Shown here piece by piece: positions 36,164 through 46,100 of a stretch of DNA of 64,000 bases (the stretch's first letter is position 1; each line of letters opens with the position of its first letter). The notes beneath the pieces were generated by a model. It was not told the origin of the DNA. It searched no databases and saw only the letters and a program-made list of their open reading frames with translations. This DNA is from Streptomyces spinosisporus. GTDB taxonomy: Bacteria; Actinomycetota; Actinomycetes; Streptomycetales; Streptomycetaceae. The position numbers and the translations under genes are program-made. The stretch lies in assembly GCF_022698145.1 (NCBI RefSeq), contig NZ_JALDAX010000003.1:372001-436000 (forward strand), in the 5' to 3' direction.

Positions 36164-36845
36164 GGCGCGAGGCACCGTCGCCGCCCGCGTACCGGAGACC
36201 GACGAAGGCCTGCAGGGCGACGAACTGGCCTTCAAGTACGACGAGATGCAACGCCACATCCGGGACAACGGCTGGCTCCAGGAGAAGGTCGACGACATCC
36301 TGAAGTCCGGGATCAACTCCGGTGAAGTCCTGGAACTCGGATGCGGACCGGGCTACTTGGGCCTGGAATGGCTCGCGCAGGCCGATGCTTCAGCCCGGCT
36401 CGTCGGCCTCGACATCTCACCGGCCATGCTGCGGCGGGCGAGCGCCAACGCGGACGAGTACGGCGTCACCGCGCGATGCGTCTACGCATGCGGCACCGTG
36501 CTGGCGCTGCCGTTCGAGGACGGGCGCTTCGACCACGTCATCAGCGCGTCCTCGCTGCACGAATGGGCGGACCCGGTGACCGCCCTGCTGGAAATGCACC
36601 GCGTGCTGAAGCCGGGGGGACGGTACGTCATCTCCGATCTGCGCCGGGACGTCGACCGGACGACGTTCCAGTTCATGAAGGCGAACATCGCCGCCGACAT
36701 GCGGCCGGGCTTCCGGACCTCGATCCAGTCCTCGTACACCAAGAGCGAGATCGAGGAGTTGCTGCACGGCACCGTGCTCGCGACGGCCGTCGTCACGCAA
36801 GTCCAGATGGGCAACGTCATCACTGGCAGGAAGGACGCGCCATGA
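36156..36845 (+). CDS. SAM-dependent methyltransferase (Methyltransf_11 type)
   Basis: The 229-residue protein has SAM motif I VLELGCGPGYLGLEWLAQ near residue 61, motif II ARLVGLDISPAMLRRA, post-motifs CGTVLALPFEDGRFDHVISASSLHEWADP, and HRVLKPGGRYVISDLRRD. It resembles in layout the methyltransferase at 54176 that neighbours the HemN-like enzyme (SSLHEWADPV against SSLHRWRRPV), so the two are probably paralogues. Methoxy groups occur on CC-1065 subunits, so an O-methylation after HpaB-type hydroxylation is one possibility. A second radical-SAM-coupled role is another. It overlaps both neighbours. Confidence 0.85.
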   Translation: MARARGTVAARVPETDEGLQGDELAFKYDEMQRHIRDNGWLQEKVDDILKSGINSGEVLELGCGPGYLGLEWLAQADASARLVGLDISPAMLRRASANADEYGVTARCVYACGTVLALPFEDGRFDHVISASSLHEWADPVTALLEMHRVLKPGGRYVISDLRRDVDRTTFQFMKANIAADMRPGFRTSIQSSYTKSEIEELLHGTVLATAVVTQVQMGNVITGRKDAP

Positions 36846-37519
36846 ATCCACTTGCGGGAAGGTCGCCGGCCATCACCGCCACGCGTGACGGGCGCTTCCC
36901 CGACCGGGCCGGCTTCGGCCGCTCCTGGGAGGAGATCCTCGAGACCTCGGCCATCTGGCAGGGCCTCGACTGCGGGCAGTACCTGAAGGCCTGGTGCGGC
37001 TACGCGCCCGACCATGTCGTCGAGCGGTTCGCAGGCGTCAACCACATCGGCATCTACATGGGCGACTACGACCACGACGACGAGGTGTTCGGCTGGCACG
37101 CCCACCTCCATGACCTCCGGACGTCCGGCCAGGTCACCACCGTCGAGATGGGCCCCTCGTACATCTCACCCCGGCAGTACGGCACTCCGGGATGGTGGAA
37201 CTCGATCGTTCTCGCCGACGGACGTGTCATCGAGATGTTCGCCTGCCGCCGCTACGGCCCCTGGGCGGACCGCTCCGCCGACGAGCGGGGGCGGCTCATG
37301 TCGCACGTCGCCGTCGACGTGCACACCGACACCGACGTCCGCCACGTCCTGGACCACCTCGACCAGGCCGTCGATCACCTCGAGAAGATCGCGTTCACCG
37401 AGGCGGACGAACTGGGCCACACCTACGGGCACGTGCGCAACAACGACAGCGACAGCGTGCTCGAGATCGTGTACGAGGCGCCGCGCGCCGGGACGGGGCA
37501 CAGCGATGGCAGTCATTGA
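36842..37519 (+). CDS. VOC/glyoxalase-fold metal-dependent protein
   Basis: The 225-residue protein has two beta-alpha-beta modules. The four positions expected for the metal of the vicinal oxygen chelate fold are filled: His68 in VNHIGIYMGDYDHD, Glu in RVIEMFACRRYGPW, His in MSHVAVDVHTD, and Glu in VLEIVYEAP. Residues 1-60 are an extension rich in Trp and Cys with no match that I recognise. The fold serves dioxygenases, isomerases and drug-binding resistance proteins alike. It sits between a methyltransferase and a BtrH-like gene with overlaps on both sides, so a ring-modifying or ring-closing role is as likely as binding the product. Confidence 0.55.
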   Translation: MNPLAGRSPAITATRDGRFPDRAGFGRSWEEILETSAIWQGLDCGQYLKAWCGYAPDHVVERFAGVNHIGIYMGDYDHDDEVFGWHAHLHDLRTSGQVTTVEMGPSYISPRQYGTPGWWNSIVLADGRVIEMFACRRYGPWADRSADERGRLMSHVAVDVHTDTDVRHVLDHLDQAVDHLEKIAFTEADELGHTYGHVRNNDSDSVLEIVYEAPRAGTGHSDGSH

Positions 37520-38492
37520 CATCTCGCCGTACTCCGGTGACCACTGCGAATCCACCACGCTGCTCAACATGCTCCGCAACCACGACATCGAGCTGAGCGA
37601 ACCGCTGATCTTCGGGCTGGGGCAGGGCCTGTCGTTCCTGTACTGGCACTCCAAGCAGATGCCCACCCCCTTCCTCGCCGGCCGGGTCAAGCCGGACCAG
37701 CTCATCCGCAATGTGGCGGACGCCCTCACCCTCGAACTGCGGGCGCAGGAGACCGCGTCGGCGGCGAAGGCCGAGGCCACCCTGCTCCAGGCGCTCGACG
37801 AGGGCGACGTGGTGGGACTCAAGCTCGACCGCTACCACCTCGACTACGCCCACGAGAACCACCACTTCGCCGCCCACTACCTCGCCTGCATCGGCTACGA
37901 GGATGACCGCTTCGTCGTCGTCGAGACCCGCTCCCTCGGAGTGCAGTCGACCTCACGCGAAAGCCTGACCCAGGCCCGCTCCGCCAGGGGACCCATGTGC
38001 TCGCGCAGCCTCGCGGTCCGGGTGGGCCCCGGCGGCTACGAGGAATCGGTCCTCGCGAAGGCCTGCCGGTCCTCGATCCTGGCCACCGCACAGGAGTTCC
38101 TCGATCCGCCGATCACCAACATGGGCTTCAAGGGGATCACCAAGGCCGCCTCGCTCATGCGGAAGTGGCCCGAACGCCTCGACCGCCCCGCCGAGGCCAT
38201 GGGCATCGTCGGCACCAGCATGGAGGAAGGCGGGACGGGAGGCGGCCTCTTCCGCACCATGTGGGCGCAATTCCTCGAAGAGGCCTACGAGTTGACCGGC
38301 ATCGAAGCCTACGACGAGGTCGCCGTCGAGTACCGCCGGATCTCCGAACGCTGGACGGAGGTCGCGAACCTGCTGCGCGACGCCGACGACACCACCGTCC
38401 GTCCCGCACTCGAGGAGGCCGCGTCGATCGTCGACGTCCTCGCGAACGACGAGCGTACGGCGATGGCACGGCTCGAGGAGGCCTCACGATGA
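37506..38492 (+). CDS. BtrH-type acyltransferase-like protein, copy 2
   Basis: The 328-residue protein matches the BtrH layout: GDHCESTTLLNMLRNHDIELSEPLIFGLGQGLSFLYW with Cys14, HFAAHYLACIG with His124, an acidic residue in FVVVETRSLG, and the downstream motif EEGGTGGGLFRTMWAQFLEEAYELTG. It is clearly closer to copy 4 (61329) than to copies 1 and 3, sharing MPTPF, GGLFRxMWAxFL and the C-terminal AYR/EYRxxSExWTEVAxLL region. It is followed at once (ATGA) by the PaaK-type CoA ligase, which suggests that it uses the acyl-CoA made by that enzyme. The role in amide coupling is inferred. Confidence 0.8.
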   Translation: MAVIDISPYSGDHCESTTLLNMLRNHDIELSEPLIFGLGQGLSFLYWHSKQMPTPFLAGRVKPDQLIRNVADALTLELRAQETASAAKAEATLLQALDEGDVVGLKLDRYHLDYAHENHHFAAHYLACIGYEDDRFVVVETRSLGVQSTSRESLTQARSARGPMCSRSLAVRVGPGGYEESVLAKACRSSILATAQEFLDPPITNMGFKGITKAASLMRKWPERLDRPAEAMGIVGTSMEEGGTGGGLFRTMWAQFLEEAYELTGIEAYDEVAVEYRRISERWTEVANLLRDADDTTVRPALEEAASIVDVLANDERTAMARLEEASR

Positions 38493-39862
38493 CCACGATC
38501 GCCCGGCCGACCGGCCACGACCCGCGCGGCAGGCTGCACGACACCCTCGTCTCCCGCGTCGACATCGCCCGCAAGGTCGCCGCCGTCACCTCACTGGACC
38601 GGCAGGCACTCGACGACTGGGCGGCCCAGGCGCTCGCCGCAACCGTGGAACACGCCTGCCGCAACTCACCCTTCTACGCCGACCACGTACCGGCCGACGT
38701 CGCCGAAGCGGCCGCGCAGGGCCGTCCGCACGCCTTCGAGGCCATTCCCTTCACCACCCGTGAACACCTCTCCGCCGCCTACCCGCTGGGCATGCTCGCC
38801 GTGCCCCGGCGCGAGGTCATCCGCTTCGACGAGAGCTCCGGAACCGGCAACGGACGCCCGATCGCGGCCTTCTTCACGATGGCGGACTGGCTGGAGAACA
38901 ACCTCACCGTCGCCGGCCTGCTCGCCACCGTGCTCGACGAGCGAGACGTCGCCGCCATCGCCGTTCCCTACGAACTCGCCGGAGTGGGTCAGGACCTCGA
39001 CCGCGCCATCGAGATCCTCGGCTGCACCATCGTGCCGCTCGGCGCGGCCTCACCGTCCTGCACACCGGATCGCATGGTCGACGCCCTGCTGCGGTCGGGC
39101 GCCACCACCCTCGTGTGCTCCGGAACACGCGCCCTGTTCCTCGGCGAGATCGCCCGCCGACGCGGCATCGACCCGCGCCGGGACCTCGCCGTGTCGAAGA
39201 TCCTCATGGCGGGGGAGGGCGCCTCGCCCGCCAAGAAGCGCCGCCTGGCCGACCAGTGGGGCGCCGTCGCGTACTCGATGTTCGGCATGACCGAGACCAA
39301 CACGCTGGCCATGTTCTGCCCGGACCGGGAACTGCACCTGGTCGAGACCCGCACGTTCTTCGAGGTGGTCGATCCCGCAACCGGCCGACGGCTGCCGGAC
39401 GGCTCCGTCGGCGAGCTGGCCGTGACGACACTGGCCGGCCGTGCCATGCCACTGCTGCGCTACCGCACCGGCGACGTGTGCCAGATCGAGGCGGCGCCGT
39501 GCGCCTGCGGATCCCCCGCGCGCCGGCTGCGCCACCGCGGCCGCATCGGTGACCGGATCCCGGTCGGCGACCGCTGGACCTCCCAGCTGGAGATCGAGGA
39601 CATCGTCCTGGGCGCCATGACCACCGCGCCGTACTACTTCGCCTTCGACATCGACGGCAACGCCCTGGAGATCGCCCTGCCGCCGGCGAGCGCCGACGAC
39701 ACGACCCGCACCGCGATCGCGGCGGGCGTCCGGGAGCGGCTCGGCGCCTCCACGCGCTTCGGCCGCCTGGACACCGACCGGTTCGAGACGGCGCTGCGCA
39801 CCTCGGCCAAACCGACGATGCGCAACTTCAGTGCCTACGCAGGAGGGAGGGACCGACGGTGA
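38489..39862 (+). CDS. Phenylacetate-CoA ligase-like adenylate-forming enzyme (PaaK type)
   Basis: The 457-residue protein has the phosphate loop FDESSGTGNGRPIAAFFT near residue 115, the A5 motif SMFGMTETNTLAMFC near residue 265, and the A7/A8 region ALTTLAGRAMPLLRYRTGDVC-like (VTTLAGRAMPLLRYRTGD). A Cys/His-rich insert CQIEAAPCACGSPARRLRHRGRIGDRIPVGDRW precedes the C-terminal domain. PaaK enzymes convert aryl or arylacetic acids to CoA thioesters via an acyl-AMP. In a benzodipyrrole pathway the pyrroloindole carboxylic acid units would need such activation before amide coupling. It overlaps a BtrH-like gene upstream and the ferredoxin gene downstream. A degenerate relative is encoded at 46178. 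Confidence 0.88.
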   Translation: MTTIARPTGHDPRGRLHDTLVSRVDIARKVAAVTSLDRQALDDWAAQALAATVEHACRNSPFYADHVPADVAEAAAQGRPHAFEAIPFTTREHLSAAYPLGMLAVPRREVIRFDESSGTGNGRPIAAFFTMADWLENNLTVAGLLATVLDERDVAAIAVPYELAGVGQDLDRAIEILGCTIVPLGAASPSCTPDRMVDALLRSGATTLVCSGTRALFLGEIARRRGIDPRRDLAVSKILMAGEGASPAKKRRLADQWGAVAYSMFGMTETNTLAMFCPDRELHLVETRTFFEVVDPATGRRLPDGSVGELAVTTLAGRAMPLLRYRTGDVCQIEAAPCACGSPARRLRHRGRIGDRIPVGDRWTSQLEIEDIVLGAMTTAPYYFAFDIDGNALEIALPPASADDTTRTAIAAGVRERLGASTRFGRLDTDRFETALRTSAKPTMRNFSAYAGGRDRR

Positions 39863-40107
39863 GGGTCGAACTGCCGCTTCCCACACGTCTTCCGCTCGAC
39901 GGGCGCTTCGAGATCGACGACACCTGCATCGACTGCAAGCTCTGCAACGACCTGGCGCCCGACAACTTCGAAGCAGACCTCGACAACGACATCCACTACG
40001 TGTGCAAACAGCCCGAGACACCCGACGAGCTGGAGCGGGTCCTCGACGCATTCGAATCCTGCCCGACCGAATCGATCCGGTACGCAGCGGGGCCTACTGA
40101 GGAGTGA
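39859..40107 (+). CDS. Small ferredoxin, single iron-sulfur cluster
   Basis: The 82-residue protein carries CIDCKLCNDLAPDNF near residues 24-38 and a fourth cysteine in ESCPTES, with no second CxxCxxC motif. It is therefore a one-cluster [4Fe-4S] ferredoxin of the actinobacterial type. The gene starts at GTG 39859 inside the ligase stop codon. Likely electron acceptors in the operon are the molybdopterin enzyme and the radical SAM enzymes; the TDO-like haem protein encoded next door is another candidate. Confidence 0.85.
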   Translation: MRVELPLPTRLPLDGRFEIDDTCIDCKLCNDLAPDNFEADLDNDIHYVCKQPETPDELERVLDAFESCPTESIRYAAGPTEE

Positions 40108-40114
40108 TGGCGCA

Positions 40115-41581
40115 ATGGCAAGCCTGGACGATCCGGCCATAGCCCGCGGGTGCCCCGGCCGGCAGATGACCGAACTGGGACCGGTGGCCGACAGCTACGA
40201 CCAGCTGCACCGCATCGACCTGCTCGGCGAGGCACGGGCCGCACGAGGGGTGCAGGAGGGCACGTACGACTCGACGGTCTGCGCCGTCTTCCAAGCCTCG
40301 GAAGTGGCCCTGCTCAACCTGGCCCGGCTGGCCCGCAGGACCCAGACGTGCCTGCTGGCCGACGACATCCCCACCGCCTCCCGCTACGGCCAATGGGCCC
40401 TCGGATTCCACCGGTTGCTGCGCAAGCTCGGCACGGCGACCTTCACCACCCGAAGCGTCTTCGGATCCGCCGTATCCGACCGGACCGCGACCCTGAGCAT
40501 CTCCGAATCCGCCGGCTACGCGGCCTACGTCGACGCCCACCAGGAACTGGAGGACGCGGCCAAAGCCTCGCTGCTGACCGCCGCGCCCGAGACGACCCGC
40601 ACCGCCATCGCCACCAAGAGCATCGACGACCCGCTGTATCGCGTACTGCACGGCCTGCGGATCGGCTGCCACGACGCGACCAAGTGGGAGAGCGACCTCA
40701 CCGCCGTCCCCATCGGCGTGAGCCGCAGCACCGACGAGCTCATCTCCGCCGAGACCCTGGCGCGGGCGGTCGCCGCCACCGAGCTCAACGCGGCCACCCT
40801 GCACGGGGAGTTCGTCGCCCTGCACCAGATCCCGGAGATCCTCTGCGCCGAGGCCAACGACCACCTCGAGGTCGCCATCCGGGCCATCCGGGCCTCGGCC
40901 CTGAGCCGGGCCGCGCAGCACCTGACCGTCTGCCGGACGCTGCTCGCCCCGGTCGTCGAGGCGCAGCGGGTGATGGCCGAGCATCTGGCGACCGGCGAGT
41001 ATCACGAGTTCCGGACCAATCTCGGGCCCGCCAGTGGCACCCACTCGCTGTCGATCAAACAGCACATGTTCCGGGACCTGTTCAAGCACATGTGGAACGA
41101 CCTCGAGGCCTGGCTGACCTCGCTCGGCGGCTCGTCGCTGGAGGAGACCGTCCGTGACCTCGACGCCCGCCGCCACGACGACCCGGCGGCCTGGCTCCGG
41201 CACACCGTGGTCGATCAGGCCTTCCAGTTGCACTCCGCCCACCAGCAGTGGCGGCACGAACATCTGCACATGCCCCGCAACTGCCTGGGCAGCGGCGGCA
41301 CCAAGTCCATGATCGGCATACCGGACGGGCCCCAGGCCGTCTACAAGATGCGCGACGCGGCCAACGCCCAGCACTCTCTGGCCGCGATCCACCGCGCCCG
41401 CCGCACGAGCCTGGCCAACGCCGTACCGGACTCGCCCCTGGCCAAGCTCATCACCGATCCGAGCTCGCTCGACTCCGAGCTGATGCGGGTCGTGGGCGAG
41501 GCGACGCGCGAGTACTTCCCCCAGGTGCAAGAGCAGAGCTATCAGCCGTTCCGGTCCGGTGCGGCTGAGCGGAACCCGTAG
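40115..41581 (+). CDS. Tryptophan 2,3-dioxygenase-like haem protein
   Basis: The 488-residue protein is all-helical and has TDO-superfamily marks: ATTELNAATLHGEFVALHQ, the segment EYHEFRTNLGPASGTHSLSIKQHMFRDLF (compare the TDO FRxxxxxxSGFQS motif), and near residue 378 WRHEHLHMPRNCLGSGGTKSMIG, the TDO-type haem-ligand His followed by a GxGGT loop. It is longer than ordinary TDO (about 280-300 residues). The superfamily includes TDO, IDO, PrnB and related secondary-metabolism enzymes that do not all cleave indole. It is flanked by a ferredoxin and an HpaB-type hydroxylase, so oxidation or rearrangement of an indole or catechol intermediate is likely. The exact step is unknown. Confidence 0.72.
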   Translation: MASLDDPAIARGCPGRQMTELGPVADSYDQLHRIDLLGEARAARGVQEGTYDSTVCAVFQASEVALLNLARLARRTQTCLLADDIPTASRYGQWALGFHRLLRKLGTATFTTRSVFGSAVSDRTATLSISESAGYAAYVDAHQELEDAAKASLLTAAPETTRTAIATKSIDDPLYRVLHGLRIGCHDATKWESDLTAVPIGVSRSTDELISAETLARAVAATELNAATLHGEFVALHQIPEILCAEANDHLEVAIRAIRASALSRAAQHLTVCRTLLAPVVEAQRVMAEHLATGEYHEFRTNLGPASGTHSLSIKQHMFRDLFKHMWNDLEAWLTSLGGSSLEETVRDLDARRHDDPAAWLRHTVVDQAFQLHSAHQQWRHEHLHMPRNCLGSGGTKSMIGIPDGPQAVYKMRDAANAQHSLAAIHRARRTSLANAVPDSPLAKLITDPSSLDSELMRVVGEATREYFPQVQEQSYQPFRSGAAERNP

Positions 41582-41592
41582 GAGCGCGGACG

Positions 41593-43101
41593 GTGACCAC
41601 CGCAGAACCCCAAGCCTCTGACAGCGACCGCACCACCGACGGGACCGCCCTGCTGCCGGGCTCGCCCGGCGGGGCCTGGCGCGGGTCCGACTACATCGCC
41701 AGCATCAAGGACGAACGGGAAGTCTGGTGCGACGGACGCCGCGTCGACGTGACCGGCGACCCGAAGTTCCGGCCCATGCTGACCACGCTCGCCGGCCTGT
41801 ACGACGCCCAGCACCTGCCGGACCGGGCCGACGAGATGCTCCACCGCTCGGACACCTCCGGCAACCTGGTCAGCCTGTCGTACCTGGCGCCGGCCGACCG
41901 GGACGAACTGAGCCGCAAGTGGGCCAACTCCCACCGATGGGCGGAAGCCTCCTACGGCCAGCTCTCCCGGGTGCCCGACTTCATGTCGAACGTCGTGGTC
42001 GGCCTCTACGACTTCCGCCACGAACTGGCCAAGGTGGACCCGGAGTTCGGCCGTAACGCGGAGAACTACTACCACTACTGCCGCGAGAACGACCTCACCC
42101 TCACCCACGGCCTGGGCGATCCCCAGATCGACCGCTCCTCCACCCCCGCCGAGCGGCCGGAACTCGGGCTGCGGGTCGTACGGCGTGGCGCCGACGGCAT
42201 CGTTGTACGGGGCGCCAAACAGATCGCCACCCTCGCGCCCTACGCCCACGAGGTGCTCATCTACCTCTCGCCCGCGAACTACCTGCGCGAGGACCCCAGT
42301 TACGTCTGCTGGTTCGCCGTGCCACTGGCCACGCCCGGCCTGCGCGTCCTGTGCCGTACGTCGTACACCGACCCCGGCGTCTTCGGCGGCCTCGCGGCGC
42401 ACTACGACGAGCAGGACGCCATGCTGGTGTTCGACGACGTGTTCATCCCCATGGACCGGGTCTTCCTGCTCGACGACTCCGCCACCGCCGTCCGCGGCTT
42501 CGGCGAGCTGAACAAGTGGTCGCTCTACACCGGCCAGCTGCGCTACTACCACCGGCTGCGCACCATGCTCGGTGTCGCGTCGCTGCTGGCCCAGGCGATC
42601 GGCGTCGAAACGTTCCGACAGGTCGGCGATCTCCTCGGCGAACTCACCTCGTACGTCGAGATCGTGCGACTGGGCCTCGCCGCCGTCGACGCCGAATGCC
42701 GCCCCACCACCTCGGGACTGCTCGCTCCCGGCTCCACCGCCGCCCTCGACGCCGTTGCCGACGGCTTCTCCACCCGGGCCTCGGCGATCATCCGGCAGAT
42801 CGGCGCCTCGGGCCTGATCATGCAGCCCTCGGAAGCCGATCTGCGCACGCCGGATCTGCGCACGGTGCTGGACACCTACATGTGCGGGCGCGAACTCGGG
42901 GTCAAGGACAAGTCCCGCCTGTTCCGGCTCGCCGCCGATCTCGTCGTCGACCGCTTCGGCATGCGCCAGGAGCTCTACGAGACGTGGAACCGAGGCGACC
43001 CCGCCCGGGTCCGCTCGATGCTCTACGCCCGCTATCCCGACCTGCAGCGCTGCGAAACCCAGGCCCGCAAGCTGGCCGAAGGGCGGATCGACCACACATG
43101 A
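41593..43101 (+). CDS. 4-hydroxyphenylacetate 3-hydroxylase-like FADH2 monooxygenase (HpaB family)
   Basis: The 502-residue protein begins WRGSDYIASIKDEREVWCDGRRVDV after a short disordered leader, the conserved HpaB/4-hydroxybutyryl-CoA dehydratase-fold N-terminus. Other marks are DFMSNVVVGLYDFRHEL, the flavin-region ITHG-like TLTHGLGDPQIDRS, VRRGADGIVVRGAKQIATLAPYAHEV, and FDDVFIPMDRVFLLDD. The family hydroxylates phenols ortho to an existing hydroxyl using FADH2 from a separate reductase. The reductase domain lies on the next gene product (UvrA-flavin reductase fusion). A tyrosine- or tyramine-derived phenol giving a catechol fits the pathway. Confidence 0.87.
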   Translation: MTTAEPQASDSDRTTDGTALLPGSPGGAWRGSDYIASIKDEREVWCDGRRVDVTGDPKFRPMLTTLAGLYDAQHLPDRADEMLHRSDTSGNLVSLSYLAPADRDELSRKWANSHRWAEASYGQLSRVPDFMSNVVVGLYDFRHELAKVDPEFGRNAENYYHYCRENDLTLTHGLGDPQIDRSSTPAERPELGLRVVRRGADGIVVRGAKQIATLAPYAHEVLIYLSPANYLREDPSYVCWFAVPLATPGLRVLCRTSYTDPGVFGGLAAHYDEQDAMLVFDDVFIPMDRVFLLDDSATAVRGFGELNKWSLYTGQLRYYHRLRTMLGVASLLAQAIGVETFRQVGDLLGELTSYVEIVRLGLAAVDAECRPTTSGLLAPGSTAALDAVADGFSTRASAIIRQIGASGLIMQPSEADLRTPDLRTVLDTYMCGRELGVKDKSRLFRLAADLVVDRFGMRQELYETWNRGDPARVRSMLYARYPDLQRCETQARKLAEGRIDHT

Positions 43102-46100
43102 GTCTCGACAGCATTCGGCTCGAAGGAGTCACGACCCACAACCTGAAGTCGGTCGACGTCTCCTTCCCCAAGGGAAAACTGGTCGTCGCCGCGGGCGTCT
43201 CCGGATCGGGCAAGTCGTCCCTGGTCATCGACACCCTCTTCGAACACTCCAAGACGCTGTACCTGGGCGCCCTGTCCAGCAAGTCCCTCGACATGGGCGA
43301 CGGCGACTACCAGTTCGACCGGATCGCGGGCACACAGCCCCCGGTGGCACTGCGTCAGCGCGACGGAGGCTACTCCAACCCCCGCTCGACCGTGGGCACC
43401 CTCACCGGCCTCGACGGCCTGTACCGGCTGCTGTTCGGCGCCGGCTCGCGGCCGGTCTGCCCGGCCTGTCTCGGCCCGACCGGCGCGGACCTGTTCTGCG
43501 ACGACTGCGGATGCTTCGCCGAACCGCACACGGCGAAGCATTTCAGCCCGAACCGCAAGGAAGGCAAGTGCCTCGCCTGCGACGGCATCGGCGAACTCGT
43601 CGGCTTCTCACTGGAGAAGATCATCCCGGACCGGTCGAAGACGCTCACCGAGATCTGGGACGGCGCCGACTCCGGAACGTTCGCCGTGCCCAACGTACGC
43701 AAGGCCTTCGAGGCGATGGCCGCGGACATCGGCCTGGACCTCGACCTGCCGTTCGAGAAGCTGACCCCCGAGCAGACCGAGCGTGTGCTGCACGGCTCGG
43801 ACACGATCTACACGCTCAAGATCCGCAAGGTCACCAACGACTTCCGCTTCGAGGGCATCCTGGGCTTCCTGGAACGCGCCTACCGCAACGCGTCGTCGGC
43901 CGCCCGGAAGAACGCCTTCGCCAACTACCTGGCACGGGAGGTCTGTTCCGGCTGCCGGGGAGGGCGACTGCGCCCCGAGTCGCTCAAGGCCACGGTGGCC
44001 GGCCACACCTTCCACGACTTCCAGAGCGACGAACTGTCGCGCTCCATCGACCGGCTGCGCCAAGGACTCGCCTCCGGTGACGTACCGGCGCAGGTCCGCG
44101 AGCTCGCCGCCGCGATCGTCAAGCAGAGCGCGAACATCGAGGAGGTCGGCCTGGGCCACCTGCAGCTGCGGCGGCCGGTCACCACCCTCTCCGGCGGTGA
44201 ACTGCAACGGCTGCTGCTGGCCCAGCACCTGGCGAGCGACCTGACCGGAGTCATGTACGTCCTCGACGAACCGACCGCCGGACTGCACGAGGCCGACACC
44301 GGAAAGATCCTCAACTCCCTGCGGCGGCTGCGCGACCTCGGGAACACCGTCATCGTCATCGAGCACGACGAGTCGGTGATCCGCGCAGCCGACTGGATCG
44401 TCGAGCTGGGGCCCGGCGCCGGAACCCGCGGCGGCGAGATCGTCTTCGAGGGCCGGTTCGCCGACCTGCTGAACCACGCCGACTCGCCGACGGCGACCGC
44501 GATGCGGTCGGACAGGCCCTCGCGGACGAAGACCGACCTCACCGCCGCGCCCTGGCTCGAGGTGCACGGCATCACCCGCAACAACCTCGTGGACGTGACC
44601 GCCACGTTCCCGCTCGGCGGGCTGACCTGCGTCTCCGGCGTGTCCGGCGCGGGCAAGAGCTCACTGGTGGCCGGCATCCACGAGTCGGTCTCCCGCGCCA
44701 TCGCCCAACGCTCGAAGGGCACGACGGCCGGGACCACCGGCATCGACGGAGTCGACGCCCTGGACGACGTCATCTACGTCGAGCAGCGCCCCATCGGCCG
44801 CTCCAGCCGCAGCACACTCGCCACGTACATCGGCATCAGCGACCACGTCCGCGACGCCTTCGCCGCCAGTGCCGACGCGGCCGAACGCGGCCTCGGCCGG
44901 GCCGAGTTCAGCCCGAACGTGGCCGGCGGGCGGTGCGAGTCCTGCAAGGGACTCGGGCTGGCCGAGATCGAGATGACCCTGTTCAAGAGCGAGTTCATCG
45001 TCTGCCCCGAGTGCGACGGCCGCCGCTTCCAGGAGCATGTCCTCGACGTACGGCTGGACGGCAGGAACATCTACGACGTCCTGTCGATGACCGTCGAAGA
45101 CGCCCTTGAATGGTTCGACCCGGAGAACTGTCCCAAGGTCGTCCGAGCACTGCGCGTACTGGACGAGTTCGGGCTGGGCTACCTCCAGCTCGGCTGCTCC
45201 ACGACCACGCTCTCCGGCGGCGAGGCGCAGCGCCTCAACCTCGCCGGCGAACTGCTCAAACAGCGCCGCAGCCACACCCTGTTCATCTTCGACGAGCCCA
45301 CCCGCGGCCTGCACGCGGCCGACATCCGCCATCTGCTCGCCCTGTTCGAGCGGCTGCTCTCCACCGGCAACACCGTCGTGGTCATCGAGCACGACGTGAA
45401 GGTGATCGCCCTCGCGGACTGGGTGATCGACCTCGGGCCCGGCGCGGGCCGCGACGGCGGCCGGCTGGTGCACAGCGGCACCCCGGAGGAACTCGCCACC
45501 AACCCGGCCAGCGTGACGGGCCGGTACGTGCGCAGCCTGCGTGAGGGACCCGACGCGACCACGCCCGCGCGTGAGCCCGCCCGAGACGTGAACGTGGACG
45601 GATGCGGAAATGTCAACGGAGAGGGAACCGGGCGGCCGAGCCCGACGCCCGACCTCGGTGCCATCGGGGACCTCCTGCCGCAAGCCGTCACGGTGGTCGC
45701 CGGCACTGCACCGCAGTCCGGGCAGAACGGACCGTCACCGTACGGACTGGTCATCGGCTCGCTCACCGTCGTGTCCGAGGAACTCGCCCTGATCGGCTTC
45801 CTGGTGCGCTCACGCAGCACCAGCTGGGCCGCCATCGCGGACACCGGCCGGTTCTGCGTCAACATCCTCGGCGAGGACCAGAAAGACCTGTCGGACGCCT
45901 TCTCGCAAGGCAGGCCGGACAGCCGCTTCGACGCCCTCTCATGGACGCCGTCCGTCAACGGCTGCCCCCGGCTCTCCGGCGCCCTCGGAACGATCGACTG
46001 CGCGGTGAAGTCGACATACCAGATCGGCGGCCACCAGTTCGTCCTGGCGACGGTCGTCGACGTCGACGTCGACATCGACGCCGACACCGACCGCCGGCCA

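Noticed and set aside
33959..36316. Minus-strand open frame of 785 codons opposite the molybdopterin enzyme
   Set aside because: The plus-strand product has complete cofactor motifs. The opposite frame is an uninterrupted shadow typical of high-GC DNA.
42351..43097. N-terminal extension of the UvrA fusion by about 250 codons
   Set aside because: The extra sequence overlaps the HpaB gene in another frame and is Arg/Pro-rich shadow. The UvrA start motif begins at ATG 43098, overlapping the HpaB stop.
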